From Tieghemiomyces parasiticus (Eukaryota > Kickxellomycota > Dimargaritomycetes > Dimargaritales > Dimargaritaceae): a stretch of DNA of 64,000 nucleotides. This document shows positions 1 to 11,627 of the stretch, in pieces. The notes below the pieces were generated by a model. The model was not told the origin of the DNA and did no database searches. It saw only the letters and a program-made list of their open reading frames with translations. Made by a program: the position numbers and the translations under genes. The stretch spans positions 18,570 through 82,569 of the forward strand of contig JANBPT010000075.1 of assembly GCA_027575765.1 (NCBI GenBank). Direction: 5' to 3'. Numbering within the stretch: the stretch's first letter is position 1; each line of letters begins with the position of its first letter.

Positions 1-1205
1 TGGTGGCCGGGCGGAGCAGAAAGAAAGGCTTACTTACTAGGCCGGAGCGGATATGGGTGAAGGCCAGAGAGCGGTGCTACAGTACCCACCTAGTTTGCAA
101 TTAAATACGCGGCGGCGGGACTTGGAGCCGAGAGAGAAGGGGCTAGTTAGCGGATGCGGAGGCGTGGCGATGCAACCGAGAGTGTAATGTACTAGGCAAA
201 TGGGTAGGGGGTAGGTAAGAATGCACCAAGTGGGAAATGTGACTACAGGTTGGACTAACGAAGGCGAGGGCGCGGGCGGGCGCAGTGCTGGGGAGGGTGG
301 GCAATGTGTGCCTTGTGTGAGGGCCAAGGGTGAAGGGAAGTGAGCTGTTTTGTTTACTGACTCTGCGCGGCCTTACCACTACGCCGAATTTGCTTGGCGA
401 CGTCGGTGCGCCGTTACGTCCTGCCTGTTTATCCTCCCCCGCCCCTCTGGCGACCATGGGGTTGTATGTCGACATTAGCGTCTCGGCCCCCCCCACCGCG
501 CATACACGCATACACGCAGTGCGTAATTCGAGAGCTCGTTTCGAAAACGCCGTGCAGGACGACGACCGCTAGTCGGATCTAATTGCAGGCCCGGTGGGAG
601 GCATCCAGGCGGGCTGTGTCACCGTACCATCCCAGGACCCAGCTTCAACATAGGTGGGGAGACCGCCGGCCGCCCCACCAGGTACTAAGGTTTCGGCTCA
701 CCTGGCCCGCCCTTATGTCCTAGATCGCTGACTCTGCCTACCCGCTGTCGACCGTGCCTTGCCCCTGATCACTGCGGTCGACGTCGGTTGTAGGAGTAAC
801 AACAGTGCCTTCTTGCTGCCGAGCTGTATGCCCGAAGGGGCGGATCGCCTATGCCTGTATGCCCTCCGCTCCCTGCCCACCCGCGCCACGCCACACGCGA
901 CCACAGACCGTCTCGCATCTTGCTTTTCCCGCCCTTTAAGCTGACGCTGCTCCCCGTCTCAGCCCTCTTTATCTCCTCCTCCCCTCCGACCAACTAAAAC
1001 CGGCTCCCATTTCCGTCCCACTCTTTGTCCCTCACTTTCTTCCTTTTTTACTTACAAACTTGCGTTCCCGACCACACACCACCCATTCCTCGTTTCCTAA
1101 AGGACCAACTACCGTTACCACCACCTCGACCTTCAAATACCCCCCTCTTCCTGCCTCGCATTGTCCCCACCCCATTCGACCACGGCCCGACGCCCAGAGT
1201 TGACT
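1..1205. other. Left-edge intergenic region / upstream of first gene
   Basis: No protein is supported here. The plus strand becomes strongly C/T-rich from about 900 onwards, as it does before other genes in this window, which suggests the promoter and leader of the gene starting at 1206. On the minus strand a donor-like site (gtaagtaag) lies near position 35, so the last few hundred bases could hold the first, perhaps untranslated, exon of a minus-strand gene continuing off the left edge. That is a weak inference. Confidence 0.4.
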
Positions 1206-4099
1206 ATGGCTCCGGCCTCCCTCACATCCCCGCGGCCACAAGACCCGGCACTCCCACCGCCGCCCCACGATGGGGGCAAATCTGAGTCGTGGACCACCAC
1301 CGACTTCAACTCGTCTACCACCACTCCAGATAGCCGGCCCCATTCGGGCCGCGGGACGCGCCAGTCCTCACCCATCCTCACCACCTCGGCCCTGAGTTCG
1401 ACCGCAGGCGCCGCTGCCGCTGCCGCACGCGGCCGATTCCTACTCGGCGACGACCATACGGACCACGACAGCCATGGCTCACTAGCCGCATCCTCCACCG
1501 ATACTGACGCAGCCGGGAGTAGTTCGTCGGATTCCTCGTCCGCAGAGCTGAGCACCCCGCGCCATCCCCGCGGTCGGCGTCAGGGAAAGCGTCCCGAGCC
1601 CGAACTCACTCACGGCTCGACCTCCCGGCTACGTCGGCCCCCTAACCGCCGGCGCAAGTCCGCCAACCGGAAACCCGGCAGCCGTGGCCCCACCACTGGC
1701 GAGCCAGTCAATGGTGAGGACCACGACGACACTAGTTTGCGTCACCCCCCCGCTACTAACGGTAAGTAACCTTGACAGGAAGAGCCGCCGATCGGTCCCC
1801 GTGACGAGGCACGTGCCGTCACTAGATTTATCAGCGACACTCCACTGGTATCCTGTGCCAACCCCGTGAGCACCGGTGTGCCGGGCTTTTTCGCTGGCTG
1901 TGAGAGTTGAAGGTGGAAGGGAAGAAGTGATAAGCTGCGATGTGAAGGTGTATAGGGGGAGGTAATATTTTTTTTTCCGCAGCGACTTGCAGGTCCGATT
2001 TTAACCCTCCTCCCTCTCTCGCTCGCTCGCCAAGCTGACCGCGTGGACTAACCCCTACTTCATTTTCCTTCCCCCTCCTCGCCACCCACTCGTTCCACCC
2101 CTCATTAGCCCCGGCCCCCGGTTGTCCCCGTTCCGTTCAATTTCGCCCGGACGACCCAACCTCGCGCGACACCCCTGCCTCCTGGTCATCATCCGTGGCC
2201 TCCTCCCACCGTCCGCCTCTCCTCATGAAAGCCGTGGCGGCGCCCGCTGCGGTGATGAGTAACCTGGCCGTCTCCGCGTCCTCCCAGATCGTCCCCTCTG
2301 CTACGGTCACCACCCAGAACGCCCACGGTGTCAACGCCCGGTTCACCAATGACCATGTCCCATCACCCGTTCCGTCGGCCCCCGTGGAAGCTACCACCGC
2401 CGTCAGCGCTGACCCCTTACCCTTGGCCACCCCGCCATCGGGACGGCGGCGCAGCGCCCTTCACCGGCAGGCCTCGGACAGCGCGCGAGCCACCCCCAAA
2501 TCTGTGCGCTTCAGCCCCCAACCTGTCCGCTCGGTAATCCCGGGACGAACTGCCACAGGGTCCCCCACCAGGCGATCCGGCACACCGGGTAGCAGCGGCG
2601 ACCCGGCCAAGGAAACCGAACGGCCTCCGGCGTTCGTGGCCGAGCCGCTCCTCACCTACGCCCCACGTGCCCCGCTACAACGCCATCGCGGTCGCACTGA
2701 TAAGCAGTCTGCTGAGCGCGTGCGCTACCTGGCTGAGAACCCACATTACATTTACCACCCCGACAACCAGCAACGCAGCGAACGTGCCATCCTTGAGGCC
2801 GAGCTGGAGGTTAGCACGGTCACTCAGTTTGTCAATCCCCTGGTGGCCGCACACTGTCGTCTGCGCATCAGGGCGACTGACGGGGTCAGCTACCGCGCCC
2901 TATCTATGGGCGTAGAGGGCGTTCGGCCCGGAGCTACCCGTAGTGGGGTGGTGAACAACCGGTATTCGACGGGTGCTTTAGCCGCCGGGGTGGTGGAGAC
3001 CGCCCTTAGCGCCAATGATCCAGCCCACCGGGTGGAAGCCCTGGTGGATGCCGCGCCCACCCCGGCCCAAACTCCCCCGGCAGCTCGGCTCTACCGGATC
3101 CTGCCCCCTGCCTACCTCCTCCCGCTCGCCAACCACGCCTGTTTGACCATGCGTTGCGCCAACCTGGGCGACGTGCTCCATGACCCCACTTTGCTCATCG
3201 CCGCCGCAGACCAATCTTATATGCACCACCTCGAAGAGACGCTGGTGCCCCCGCCGCACCCGCGGACTCCAGGCCCGGAAGCCTTACGCCACTATTCGGA
3301 GGGCCATGTGTCCCACGCCCTCACCTCGCTATCCACCCTCGACTCGGCTGGGGTTCGCAAATCCTACCCGTTCAAACCCACGGTCGTCCCGACCTATCTC
3401 GCTGGCCACGTCGCCGCCGCGGTGGGTGGTCACTACCTTTTCGAATCCACCGAGCCCTCGGCGGTCACCGTGTCCTCCGCGGTCACCCGCCAGGCCGTAC
3501 ACAGCGCTCTAGGAGGCACCCATGAACTCGTCCCCACGCCTCTCGTCCTACCTTCGCACCAGCTGGCGGCCATCAATCCGTGGGGCAATGCCGATACGTT
3601 GTATACCACCTCCGCTGAGGTACTAGTTCTCCCTGAGGGCGCCGAGATCCGGGCCCACTGGCGAATGGAGGGCCAGCCCTACGGGTTTAGCCTGGAACCT
3701 GGCCGGGCCGACCGCGGCCACTGGTGGGATTTGCCCAGCCATCCGCGCCGGGGACACACCGTCGCCGATGGGTTCCGTCCCGCCGACCGCGAGGACGACC
3801 TGGACACCAAGCACCGGCGCCGTCTTGCCTTTCTCGACGCCCTGCCCAATCCGCGCAACAACCAAGGGTACCCCCAGCACTGCGTGGTGGCTTTCTATGC
3901 CCAGAACATCACCCCGCTGTACCCCAAGTACGGCCTAGACCCGGCGCTGCGGCGGCACCACCCGCAGCTTAAGACCCGGCGGGTGCAGGCGGTGCGCGAC
4001 CGGCTCCGCGCCCAAAGTAAAGACCGCGAGCTCGATACCTACGCCAGGAATATGGCCATTCCCGCCGGTCTGGGCTACCACGCCACCACAATGGTTTAG
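1206..4099 (+). CDS. Orphan 848-residue protein with Ser/Pro-rich N-terminus (2 exons)
   Basis: Exons 1206-1761 and 2109-4099. The intron 1762-2108 has a gtaagt donor, a gactaac branch-like site and an attag acceptor, and the phase-1 junction restores a GCC codon, so the two open frames join cleanly into 849 codons. The first ATG in frame is at 1206. Residues 1-300 are Ser/Pro/Thr/Arg-rich and probably disordered. From about residue 310 the protein looks folded, with a mixed hydrophobic pattern, aromatic clusters (a Gly-His-Trp-Trp stretch near the last third) and a basic C-terminus rich in Arg/Gln. I see no signal peptide, membrane segment or known catalytic motif. Codon use is strongly C/G-ending like the neighbouring genes, so it is very likely real. 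I do not recognise the family and give no function. Confidence 0.8.
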
Positions 4100-4200
4100 G
4101 CCGCGCTCTCCTGCTCACCCCGCTGGTCTTTACCACCTCTCCGTGTATCATACCCGAACTTGTTTAAGTCCGTTGGTTGTCCAGTCCATGATAATCACGT

Positions 4201-4206
4201 AATAAA
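4201..4206 (+). terminator. Poly(A) signal AATAAA
   Basis: An AATAAA hexamer lies about 100 nt after the stop of the orphan gene at 1206-4099, in A/T-rich DNA, and fits its 3' end. Confidence 0.5.
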
Positions 4207-4711
4207 GTAATTGTGGTAAATGAATGGCGCCGACGCCAAAGGAACGTCAGCTACCCTTTGCGTCTCAGTTTTTTCTGGTCCGAAATATTCTTAGCTTTCC
4301 AACTGCACCAGGTCAAAATGCCCCCCGCCTTGACTAGGGTAGCGGGGGTACCGTTTGGTCTCTTATAGGCTTGAATCCAGCACGATACCATACTGTATTG
4401 GTGTACATCTTCTCAACTCTTCAGGCCACTGCATCCGATTCCGAGAATAATAGTTGGTCGATCTGGCAGCCCGAAAGGGAACACATACCGGGACGCCTAG
4501 AATTGTTGGCAATGGAAATATTGGTATTAACACCCCCCGATCATCGCCCAAAACTAGTCAAAGCGTTGATCTACCCGATGGACGAAACGGCCCACGTCAC
4601 GCATACCACTTGTGCCTGCCCCCGCTCCAGAATCAAATCCATCGCCTCGTCCCAAATTCAACCCCATTTGCTTCTCTTCACCCTCCCTTCCCTTCCCCCT
4701 TACCGGGCAAG
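4207..4711. other. Convergent 3' intergenic region
   Basis: This is sequence between the ends of two convergent genes. The small ORFs overlapping it show no coding signature. Nothing else is visible. Confidence 0.5.
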
Positions 4712-7185
4712 TTATGGCTGATCCGCGGGGGAACCACTGCGGGTTGGGGACTCTTTTGACTCGACCGACTCAGGCTTCTCCACGAATGGTTGGCTTGCCG
4801 CCAGTTGGGCTGCCAGCTGAGCGTCAACCACGATGGTACCCTCGGCCGCCCTTGGCTCGTCGGACACTGGATGTAATCCTCGCGAAGCCGACGCCGGTGA
4901 GGCGAATTCTGGGGAGCCGCGGAGAGCCTGCTCACTGGTGACGCTGTCTTGTCGCCCCCGCTGGGCTAAGGTGTCGGCCAGACCTAGACCGTCGTCGAGG
5001 CCCAAAGCGGAGGCGCCTGTGGGGCCGGACTTGGCAATGTCAAGTAGAGCTTCGATGGTACCTGGGACGTAGCCCCGATTGGCTTGGAGGATCATGAGAC
5101 ACACCTCTGGTTCAATATTAGGGAACATGTCACGCAGCAGGGCCAAGTTGGCCTGGAATTCCCGACCGGTGAGCTCGCGGTAGGCAGATTCGCCTGGGAA
5201 CATGTCGCCCCGGATCTCGACGACAGGGGTGGTGGCGGTGGTGGGTGGCGGGCGGCGCACAGGTACAGGAGGCGGGGTGGCTCCATCACCACTGCCGCTG
5301 CTCCCGGCCGCCGGGGTGCTGGCGGTGCGCTGGTGGGAGACGGAAGAGGAAGAGGAAATGGCCGATTGGGTGCCAGGCGTGTCGTCCCCTTCCGCCAAGT
5401 CGGAGAGGAAACGGCCCACAAAGTTGAGTGGCTTTTCCATGGTCTGTTGGGCGAACCGCTCGATGAAGAGGGCGGCCTTCTCAGCCGGGCTGACGGCGGG
5501 TTCTGAGGTGCTACGGCTCACTTGGCCAGCTGAGGCCCGCCGCTCACGCGTGGCGGCTGCGGCGGTGGGGGGCGACGGGCGGCTCTTTTCAGAGTTCATC
5601 TCCATGATGGTCAGCTCGATGTGTTTGTCGAACTCATCCTGGGTGATGGACAGACACGATGCGTCCATAGACTCGATGAAGGATACGGCACCCATCAAGT
5701 TGGTGAGGTAGTAGCCGGCCTCAGACTGCAGCCGCTCAGGGGCCCGGAAGCGCGCAATGAATTGAAGGTTTGAGACTAGCTGTGGTGGGTTGGCCTTGAT
5801 GACCACGTAGATGAGGACGGGTAGGAAGGTATCAGCCCCCACGTCACCTTCGGCGTGTTTGAGGAGGCCAAAGATCACCGTGCAACAGTTAAGGATACAG
5901 ATGAGCTTGTCGCGGGGCGCCTTGAAAGTGTTCATCTTAAGCAGCTCGGCGATGGCAAAGTCCAGGAAGGACTCGTTCTGCACCGTCTTTTGGATGTCCA
6001 GGTGCTCCTCGCGGATCCAGCGGAAAAGCCCAATCTTCTGGTGCAGCACCTTGTCCTTCTCGTCGTCGTCGGTCGTGGCCGGGCAGAAGGTTCTTCGGGG
6101 GGGACCGAGCAGACAGGAGAATAAGATCGGTTGGTTAGCGGCGTGGACATGGGCGCGACACCGTGGCAAAGAGACCAGAGAACCAGCGTGTCACTTACTG
6201 GGCATAAAGACGGTTCATGAGTAGCTTCTCCATGGCTTCCTTGGTATTTTCAAAGTCCTTCTCGGATTGGCCCTGCCACACCTCGCAATCAGCCATCTTT
6301 TGCGTAATGAACTGCGTGACAAAGTGAATAGGGCGAAAGATGTGGAGGTGTAGGGGGGGATGGCAACCACGGTCAAGTCTTGAACGCTTGGTTAATATGA
6401 TGTTTCAGACGGTATCGGTGGGAGGTCTGGGAGGGGGAGGGGTTATTGTGGACAGTCTAGCCCTCATCGGGGCCGATACTCAGTCGCAGATGACTTACGC
6501 CTAAGTAGTCGTGGACGACCCGGATCTGCTCTTTGAGAGTGAGCGGCCGACGCGTGAATTCGTTCAGGAAGCTGGTGGGTATATATCAGGTTGCCGGATC
6601 AAGCGGTGTGAAGGTGAGACGTGGAAGGGGATGGGAGAACCAGTAGGCGGTCGCAAAACAGTGGCCAAGCTGGTCTGTGCAAATGAAGGCAAGGGGCGGG
6701 ACCTACTTGCGGATATTGCGAGCGATGGACTTGGCCCCGGGTTGCCGTAGCTGGTGGAGAAATTGGTTGTAATCGAATCCTTCGGTGTCGGCCTTGAAGT
6801 GGGCGGCAGGTTCAAAGCCGGGCCGGGCAGACGTGGCGCCAGCAGCCTCCCCGCCTGCTGAATAGGGGTGAGGGAGGGAACGGTCAGCGGGTGGGGAGCT
6901 GGTCAGCAAAGGTTCCGAGGAGTAGTGTGGGTGAAGGGAGAACGGCCGCTATGCGTTTCTGTCTCCCGCCCGCGACCCATTGTCGGCATTAGGTCGGTCG
7001 GTCCGTCGGTCCGCTGGAGAGCCTGAGCTTAAGGGAGATGACCGGCACTTACCTGCCGAGTCGCCCCGCTTGAGCGGGTCAAACTGAGACACAATGTCCG
7101 CGATGGCATCATGCACCCGCGAGGGTTTGCGGGTGATGGGAGGACGCTTGGGGGCCTCCTCCATGGGGGATGGAGTGGGGTCCAT
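4712..7185 (-). CDS. VPS9: Vps9-type Rab5/Vps21 guanine nucleotide exchange factor with C-terminal CUE domain
   Basis: Five exons on the minus strand: 7185-7053, 6857-6707, 6571-6499, 6311-6199, 6092-4712; all junction phases agree (1,2,0,2), giving 616 residues. The helical-bundle region (about 65-155) leads into the VPS9 core, with the conserved GADTFLPVLIYVVIKANPP stretch and the Tyr of GYYLT, the residues that in Rabex-5/Vps9 drive nucleotide release from Rab5-family GTPases on endosomes. A Ser/Pro-rich linker follows, then a CUE ubiquitin-binding domain (Leu-Arg-Asp-Met-Phe-Pro through the Leu-Leu-Asp-Ile end, about 487-521). The same order, VPS9 then CUE, is found in yeast Vps9p. The start at 7185 is the first ATG of an exon with a good gtaagt donor. 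Acceptor 2 is a tandem NAGNAG (cagcag). The exon-5 acceptor ends in cgaag after a pyrimidine tract and is the least certain junction. Confidence 0.92.
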
Positions 7186-8960
7186 GGCGGTAAGAGTAGA
7201 GCCCTAAGCAGACTTCTCGAAGTGGCGACAGAGGGGAGCGACGAGGCAGTCGGGGTGGGGCCGACAACCAATCTGCGTGAGATGGGGGAGGGGCGGTCGG
7301 GGACAGCGGTGCCCGTAAGGGTCAACGAAGACGCTTGGTCTGACAGGGTGAAACAGCCAACAAGGGATGGGGATGGGTTCGATAAGGGCGGAAAGGGACG
7401 TAGAAAGGGTGGAGAAGATGGTAGGGCGACATGCAGTGGGCACAGGGCTGAAGCGCCCGCCGACCCAACGCCGCGGGTCTAGGTGGAGGCCGGCGTAAGC
7501 CATCCCGTACGCACCTTCTCCGCCCTCTTCCTCGGCTTGATGTCGTTCAAGTGGGATGGGTACGCAGGGGGCGGGGTGGGAGGTGATACTAGCCCGCGTC
7601 CCATCCAGGCCAAGGAGGGGGTGGGTGGTGAGGTGCAAAGCGAGTGCTGGTGGGCGGGGGCTTCGAATAGCTCCAGGCGTGAATGGCACGCTTGGCCCCG
7701 CACGGTGAGGGCCAGTCACTGGCGCCACTGATACCACCTAATGGAGCTGCCCAGAGGTGTCGCAGGCGCAGTGACTTGGCTATCGGGCCGACGCGGCGGC
7801 CATATGATGCTGCGACTGGCCAATGGCGCCGGATAGGACTCTCTCTAAAGACGGCAACTCCACCCCGCGCTTGGCAATCTTTACTGCCCGGGCCATTGGT
7901 TGCGACGGTGGATTAACTATCTAGGCCTACCTACCGCGCAGCTACCCATTTAACCGCCTGTCCGGCTGCCCCTCCCAGAGCCATGCCGCCAGCCAAATGT
8001 CACTGAAGCAAGGCCGCTACATTTCGACGGCCCAGTCCGTAGGACATCGCACTCTACCCCCTGAGGATGCACGCGGCGGCCCCACCCAATTTAGGGATGC
8101 CGCAAATCATTTAGCGTCCACCCCTTCTCACTGGGCAAGTCTCCCGCGGCTAGCCCCCCACCGGGCCGACTGTGGCGCGGAGTTTCAATTGCCGCGACGC
8201 TGCCGAAACGCCTGCTCTCTCCTAGACTACCACCCCACCTCAACTTCCAGCCTTCCCCATGTTCCATTGCAGGCCCAGGTGCGCCTATCCTTCCCACCCG
8301 GGCCTATAAGGTTTTGCTGGCGCCAGGTTCAAACCGATGCTACCAAACACAATTGGTGCGGATCAACCCGAGGGAGGCTGTTGCAAGCGAAACGCAATAG
8401 GAGGGTGTAGTGAGCGCCGTGTTGATGCCTTGGCGGTGATCCCGCCGCGCTTGAGCCTGCCAAACCACGAAGGTCGGTTGTGTTATTCCGTCAATATAAG
8501 AGGCACAAAGAGGCCTTTCCCATAAGTGCGATAGGGAATGTCAAAGACACCGCCCTGGTACGCTTTCATTCCATGTTACCCCTACCGTCGCCAACGTATC
8601 CTGTCCTCCTCTCCACCGTCGCAGCCCCGCTGTTAAAGGGGTGCGAGAGAGAGAGAGAAAGAGAGAGAGAGACGGAGACCCCCAACCTGAAAGAAAAGAT
8701 GGCCATGCCCACCCGTTCCACACTGCGAACCGCAGCAGTCTCACACAAATATGAATACAAAAGGCGGAAAGTATTGGGGAAGGGGAGGGTTCGATAATAC
8801 CAGTTTATAAGTACCCTGAAGGCACCCCCCTTAGCACGCTTTAAGGTTTCCCCGTCCCTGCCGCACCTATTTCGCTCGCCGGGGCTTTGAACCGTCCTCC
8901 GCTCCACGCCGTCTCCACCCTCGCCATTCACCACCTTGAATTCCCAGCCCATTCCTGACC
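7186..8960. other. Divergent intergenic/promoter region with GA repeat
   Basis: 1.8 kb between the divergent starts of VPS9 and the F-box-like gene. ORFs on either strand have erratic composition and no recognisable domain. A (GA)n tract lies at 8645-8672. The last 150 bases before 8961 are C-rich, like other leaders here. Confidence 0.5.
8645..8672. repeat. (GA)n microsatellite
   Basis: Near-perfect GA dinucleotide run with one AAA interruption, upstream of the F-box-like gene. Confidence 0.9.
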
Positions 8961-10298
8961 ATGCGCCACGCCCCCATCCAGTCACCAGGCCTCGTAGCGC
9001 TCCTACGGCTCCTGCCCGAAGCCGACCTGCAGCAGTTGGCCAGCTACCTCGGCCAGCGCACGTGCCTGGACCTCTGCCGGGTCAGCCGCGACCTGCACAC
9101 TTTGTTTCTACCCCTCGCCCTGCATACCGTCCACTTCAACGTAGCCACCTGCCCGGCCCCGCTCGCCCTGGTGGCCACCTGCCGCCGCCACGGCCGGCAC
9201 ATACGCCGGTTCGCCGGCACCTTTTCGCGCCCGGCTGGCTGGCCCGTTCGGCCTGGGGTGGCCCCCACCGACATTGTCCCGTACCTAACCCGCCTGGACC
9301 GGCTACGGTTGTACTGGCCGCACGGCGTCACCCCGACCCTTCTCCGTCAGTGGGTGGCCCCGCTGGCCGGTCGCCTCACCCACATTGACCTCCGGCAGGA
9401 CCCCACGCACCATACCGCCGGTCTAGCAATCCAGGTCCCGGTTGACCTTCTCCACGGGATCCACCGCCTGGCCGCCCTCACCCTGGTCGGGTTTGGCACC
9501 AACGACCCCCGTATCTGGACCGCCCTCTTCCAGGCCCATTCCCACTTGACTACCCTCCGCTTGCCGCGCCGCGCCCCCGACGCTGCCCTGGCCGCCGCCG
9601 CCCGGTACCTCACTGACCTGGTCCACCTGCAGATTGACGCGCTCCGGACGGGTCCCGCCACCTTGGCCGCCGTGGCCCAGGGCTGTCCGCGGCTGCGCCG
9701 CTTAACCGTGACGGGGCTTACTCCGCACAATATCCCCGCTCTAATCCACCTCCACCCGGCGCACTGGGTCGACCTGACCCATCTAAGCCTGGCCCAGGAT
9801 GCCTGGGCCTTTGTGGAGGCCGCCTCGGCCGATCCCTCACCGGGCCCATCACATTACCAGGGTCTCTTCGCCACGGCTTGGCCACGGTTACGTTCTCTGA
9901 CCCTACGCCACGCTCCGCTCGACGATCCCACGCTGGCCCTCCTGGGCCGCCGCTGCCCACGGTTACGTCGCCTCACCTTGACCGTGGGCGACCCGCCCGC
10001 CGTGACCGACCGAGGTTATCGTCACCTCCTGGCCCACGCCCCGCACCTGACGGAATTTGCCCTAGAGGCGGACGTCGATCCAGACCGCCCGACCGATCTT
10101 TTACCGGCCCACAAACTCGCCTCGTCGGCATTACGCCGCCTGTGTCTGTACCTCGGCCGAATCTACCCGTCGGACTTACTCATCCTTCTACCACAACTGC
10201 CACACTTACGTGCCGTGACCCTACCACGCGCTTGTCGTAAAGCCGATTTAAATGCTTTACGGATACGATGTCCACACCTCACCATAACCTTCGGGTAG
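8961..10298 (+). CDS. F-box/leucine-rich-repeat-like protein
   Basis: Single exon, 445 residues, starting at an ATG preceded by a C-rich leader. Residues about 10-50 (Leu-Pro-Glu-Ala-Asp-Leu ... Leu-Cys-Arg-Val-Ser-Arg-Asp-Leu) resemble an F-box, the Skp1-binding motif of SCF ubiquitin ligases. The rest is a chain of repeats with the pattern CPRLRRLTLT, LTHLSLA and HLTTLRLP, each about 26 residues, typical of cysteine-containing LRRs that recruit substrates (AMN1/FBXL type). No membrane segment or signal peptide. The F-box match is by eye and moderate; the LRR part is clearer. Its substrate cannot be inferred. It ends at 10298, 280 bases before the tail of the convergent SPRTN-like gene. Confidence 0.75.
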   Translation: MRHAPIQSPGLVALLRLLPEADLQQLASYLGQRTCLDLCRVSRDLHTLFLPLALHTVHFNVATCPAPLALVATCRRHGRHIRRFAGTFSRPAGWPVRPGVAPTDIVPYLTRLDRLRLYWPHGVTPTLLRQWVAPLAGRLTHIDLRQDPTHHTAGLAIQVPVDLLHGIHRLAALTLVGFGTNDPRIWTALFQAHSHLTTLRLPRRAPDAALAAAARYLTDLVHLQIDALRTGPATLAAVAQGCPRLRRLTVTGLTPHNIPALIHLHPAHWVDLTHLSLAQDAWAFVEAASADPSPGPSHYQGLFATAWPRLRSLTLRHAPLDDPTLALLGRRCPRLRRLTLTVGDPPAVTDRGYRHLLAHAPHLTEFALEADVDPDRPTDLLPAHKLASSALRRLCLYLGRIYPSDLLILLPQLPHLRAVTLPRACRKADLNALRIRCPHLTITFG

Positions 10299-10577
10299 CC
10301 GCACCCAAGGATTGGAGGCCAGTTCGACATGCGACCAGAGGGCAGGGCTAAGCTTGTACCAAAAAAATACTCGCGATCGAGCGGGGCAGTGATTGAAACT
10401 TTCTATATTTAAGAGCGACCCTATGGCAAAGTAAAATAGCTAGATAACAGGAGCTAGGAATCCTAACCAAAATAAGGATGAAATACAGTGTTGGTAACAA
10501 TGCCAGTTACAGGCATGATTTCGCGTCATTTGGACCTGACGGGTAATGAGCGGGCGAATTGAGGGCTTGCGCGCGGC

Positions 10578-11627
10578 TTACGACTGGGTAAGGCACTTAT
10601 CAAGGTGTTGGTTCATGAGTGACATGGGGATATCGGTATTGCCGCACACGCAGCAGCTCCCACGGCCGTCCAGTTCGTGGACGGCTTCGGTTAGGTCAAT
10701 AACGACCGGCGGGGCCTTAGACAACAGCGGGGGTTCCACCGGGCGTAGCCGATTAGCGCAGCTAGCCGGTTCAATTTTCCGGTCGGAAGCTGGCGCTGGT
10801 TTCGGTGCCCGTGGCGAATGGTGCGCAGGCCTGTCTTCCGAGCCCAGGCGGTGACCGGAGGATCCTAAGAGGGCCCAGTAGGTGTCGAGGGGACCCCGCC
10901 GGGTCGTCTCGTCCGTAGACGTTTCCTTAGCGACTGGGGCGGCCACCGCTTTACGCTTGCGGGAGGGTCCGGGCGGTGCCGGGGCGGGTGCCGAGATTTT
11001 GGTAAAGGTCCCCCCACAGGTGGCCCGGTGTTGAGAGAACCACGGGTCAGCTGGCTGCGGAGATCGATTCATGCTGCGCCGCACGTAGCCAAAATAGGGG
11101 CCCCGTTCCTGGCAGGGTCCGTTGCAGCGCCAGACGTGGGTGCGGTAATAATTGACCTCGTCGTGGAAGGTGTGGAAGACGGTGACCTGGAAGCCGGTGG
11201 CGCGGTTAATACGCTCCATGTGGCGGTGGAATTCAGGGCCGTGGCCGTCGCGGTCACGGTTATTGTGGGTAACGAACAGATAGGCGTGGATCATCTCGTG
11301 GAGCAACGTGGCGTGGAAGTCCTCGACGGGCCTGAACTTGAGTAGCGGTTCGCTCAGACGGATCGAACAGAACCCCTCGCGGCCGTGGTACGAACAAACC
11401 CCCGCGCAGAGTCGCATACGAGCCGACCATTTGACCTCCACCATGTGCAGCTTTCCCCAAAAGTAAGTTTCGTTATACAACAGGAACAAATCGTGCAAGT
11501 CCGGAAAGACCGAGTCGAGCAGAGGGCCGGTGGCCGGTCGGATATTTTTTGAGAGGCCGACGGCTAGCGAGGCCTGGGCTTCCTCGGCCTGTAGAGCACG
11601 AGCCACGGCAGCGTCCAGCTCGTCCAT
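10578..11627 (-). CDS. SPRTN: SPRTN/DVC1-type DNA-protein crosslink metalloprotease
   Basis: Single exon, 349 residues from the ATG at 11627; the upstream open frame has only non-ATG codons. The SprT domain covers about 40-225: the zinc-protease motif HEMIHAY at 110-116 with the third zinc ligand near His129 (GHGPEF), then the zinc-binding subdomain with Cys residues around RCNGPC and TCGGT. The protein closely tracks animal SPRTN, including the MRLCAGVCSY and CSIRLSEPLLK stretches, more than yeast Wss1. In the C-terminal part a GSSGHRLG segment resembles the SHP box that binds p97/Cdc48. VIDLT at 309-313 matches a SUMO-interacting motif, and a UBZ4-type C-x2-C-x12-H-x3-C (325, 328, 341, 345) ends the chain. 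Inferred role: cleaving crosslinked proteins from DNA during replication, in the nucleus. Confidence 0.93.
   Translation of the reverse strand: MDELDAAVARALQAEEAQASLAVGLSKNIRPATGPLLDSVFPDLHDLFLLYNETYFWGKLHMVEVKWSARMRLCAGVCSYHGREGFCSIRLSEPLLKFRPVEDFHATLLHEMIHAYLFVTHNNRDRDGHGPEFHRHMERINRATGFQVTVFHTFHDEVNYYRTHVWRCNGPCQERGPYFGYVRRSMNRSPQPADPWFSQHRATCGGTFTKISAPAPAPPGPSRKRKAVAAPVAKETSTDETTRRGPLDTYWALLGSSGHRLGSEDRPAHHSPRAPKPAPASDRKIEPASCANRLRPVEPPLLSKAPPVVIDLTEAVHELDGRGSCCVCGNTDIPMSLMNQHLDKCLTQS

Noticed and set aside
7204..7737. 177-residue minus-strand ORF upstream of VPS9
   Set aside because: Pro/Ser/Arg-rich promoter-like composition, no domain, and VPS9 already has a well-supported start at 7185.
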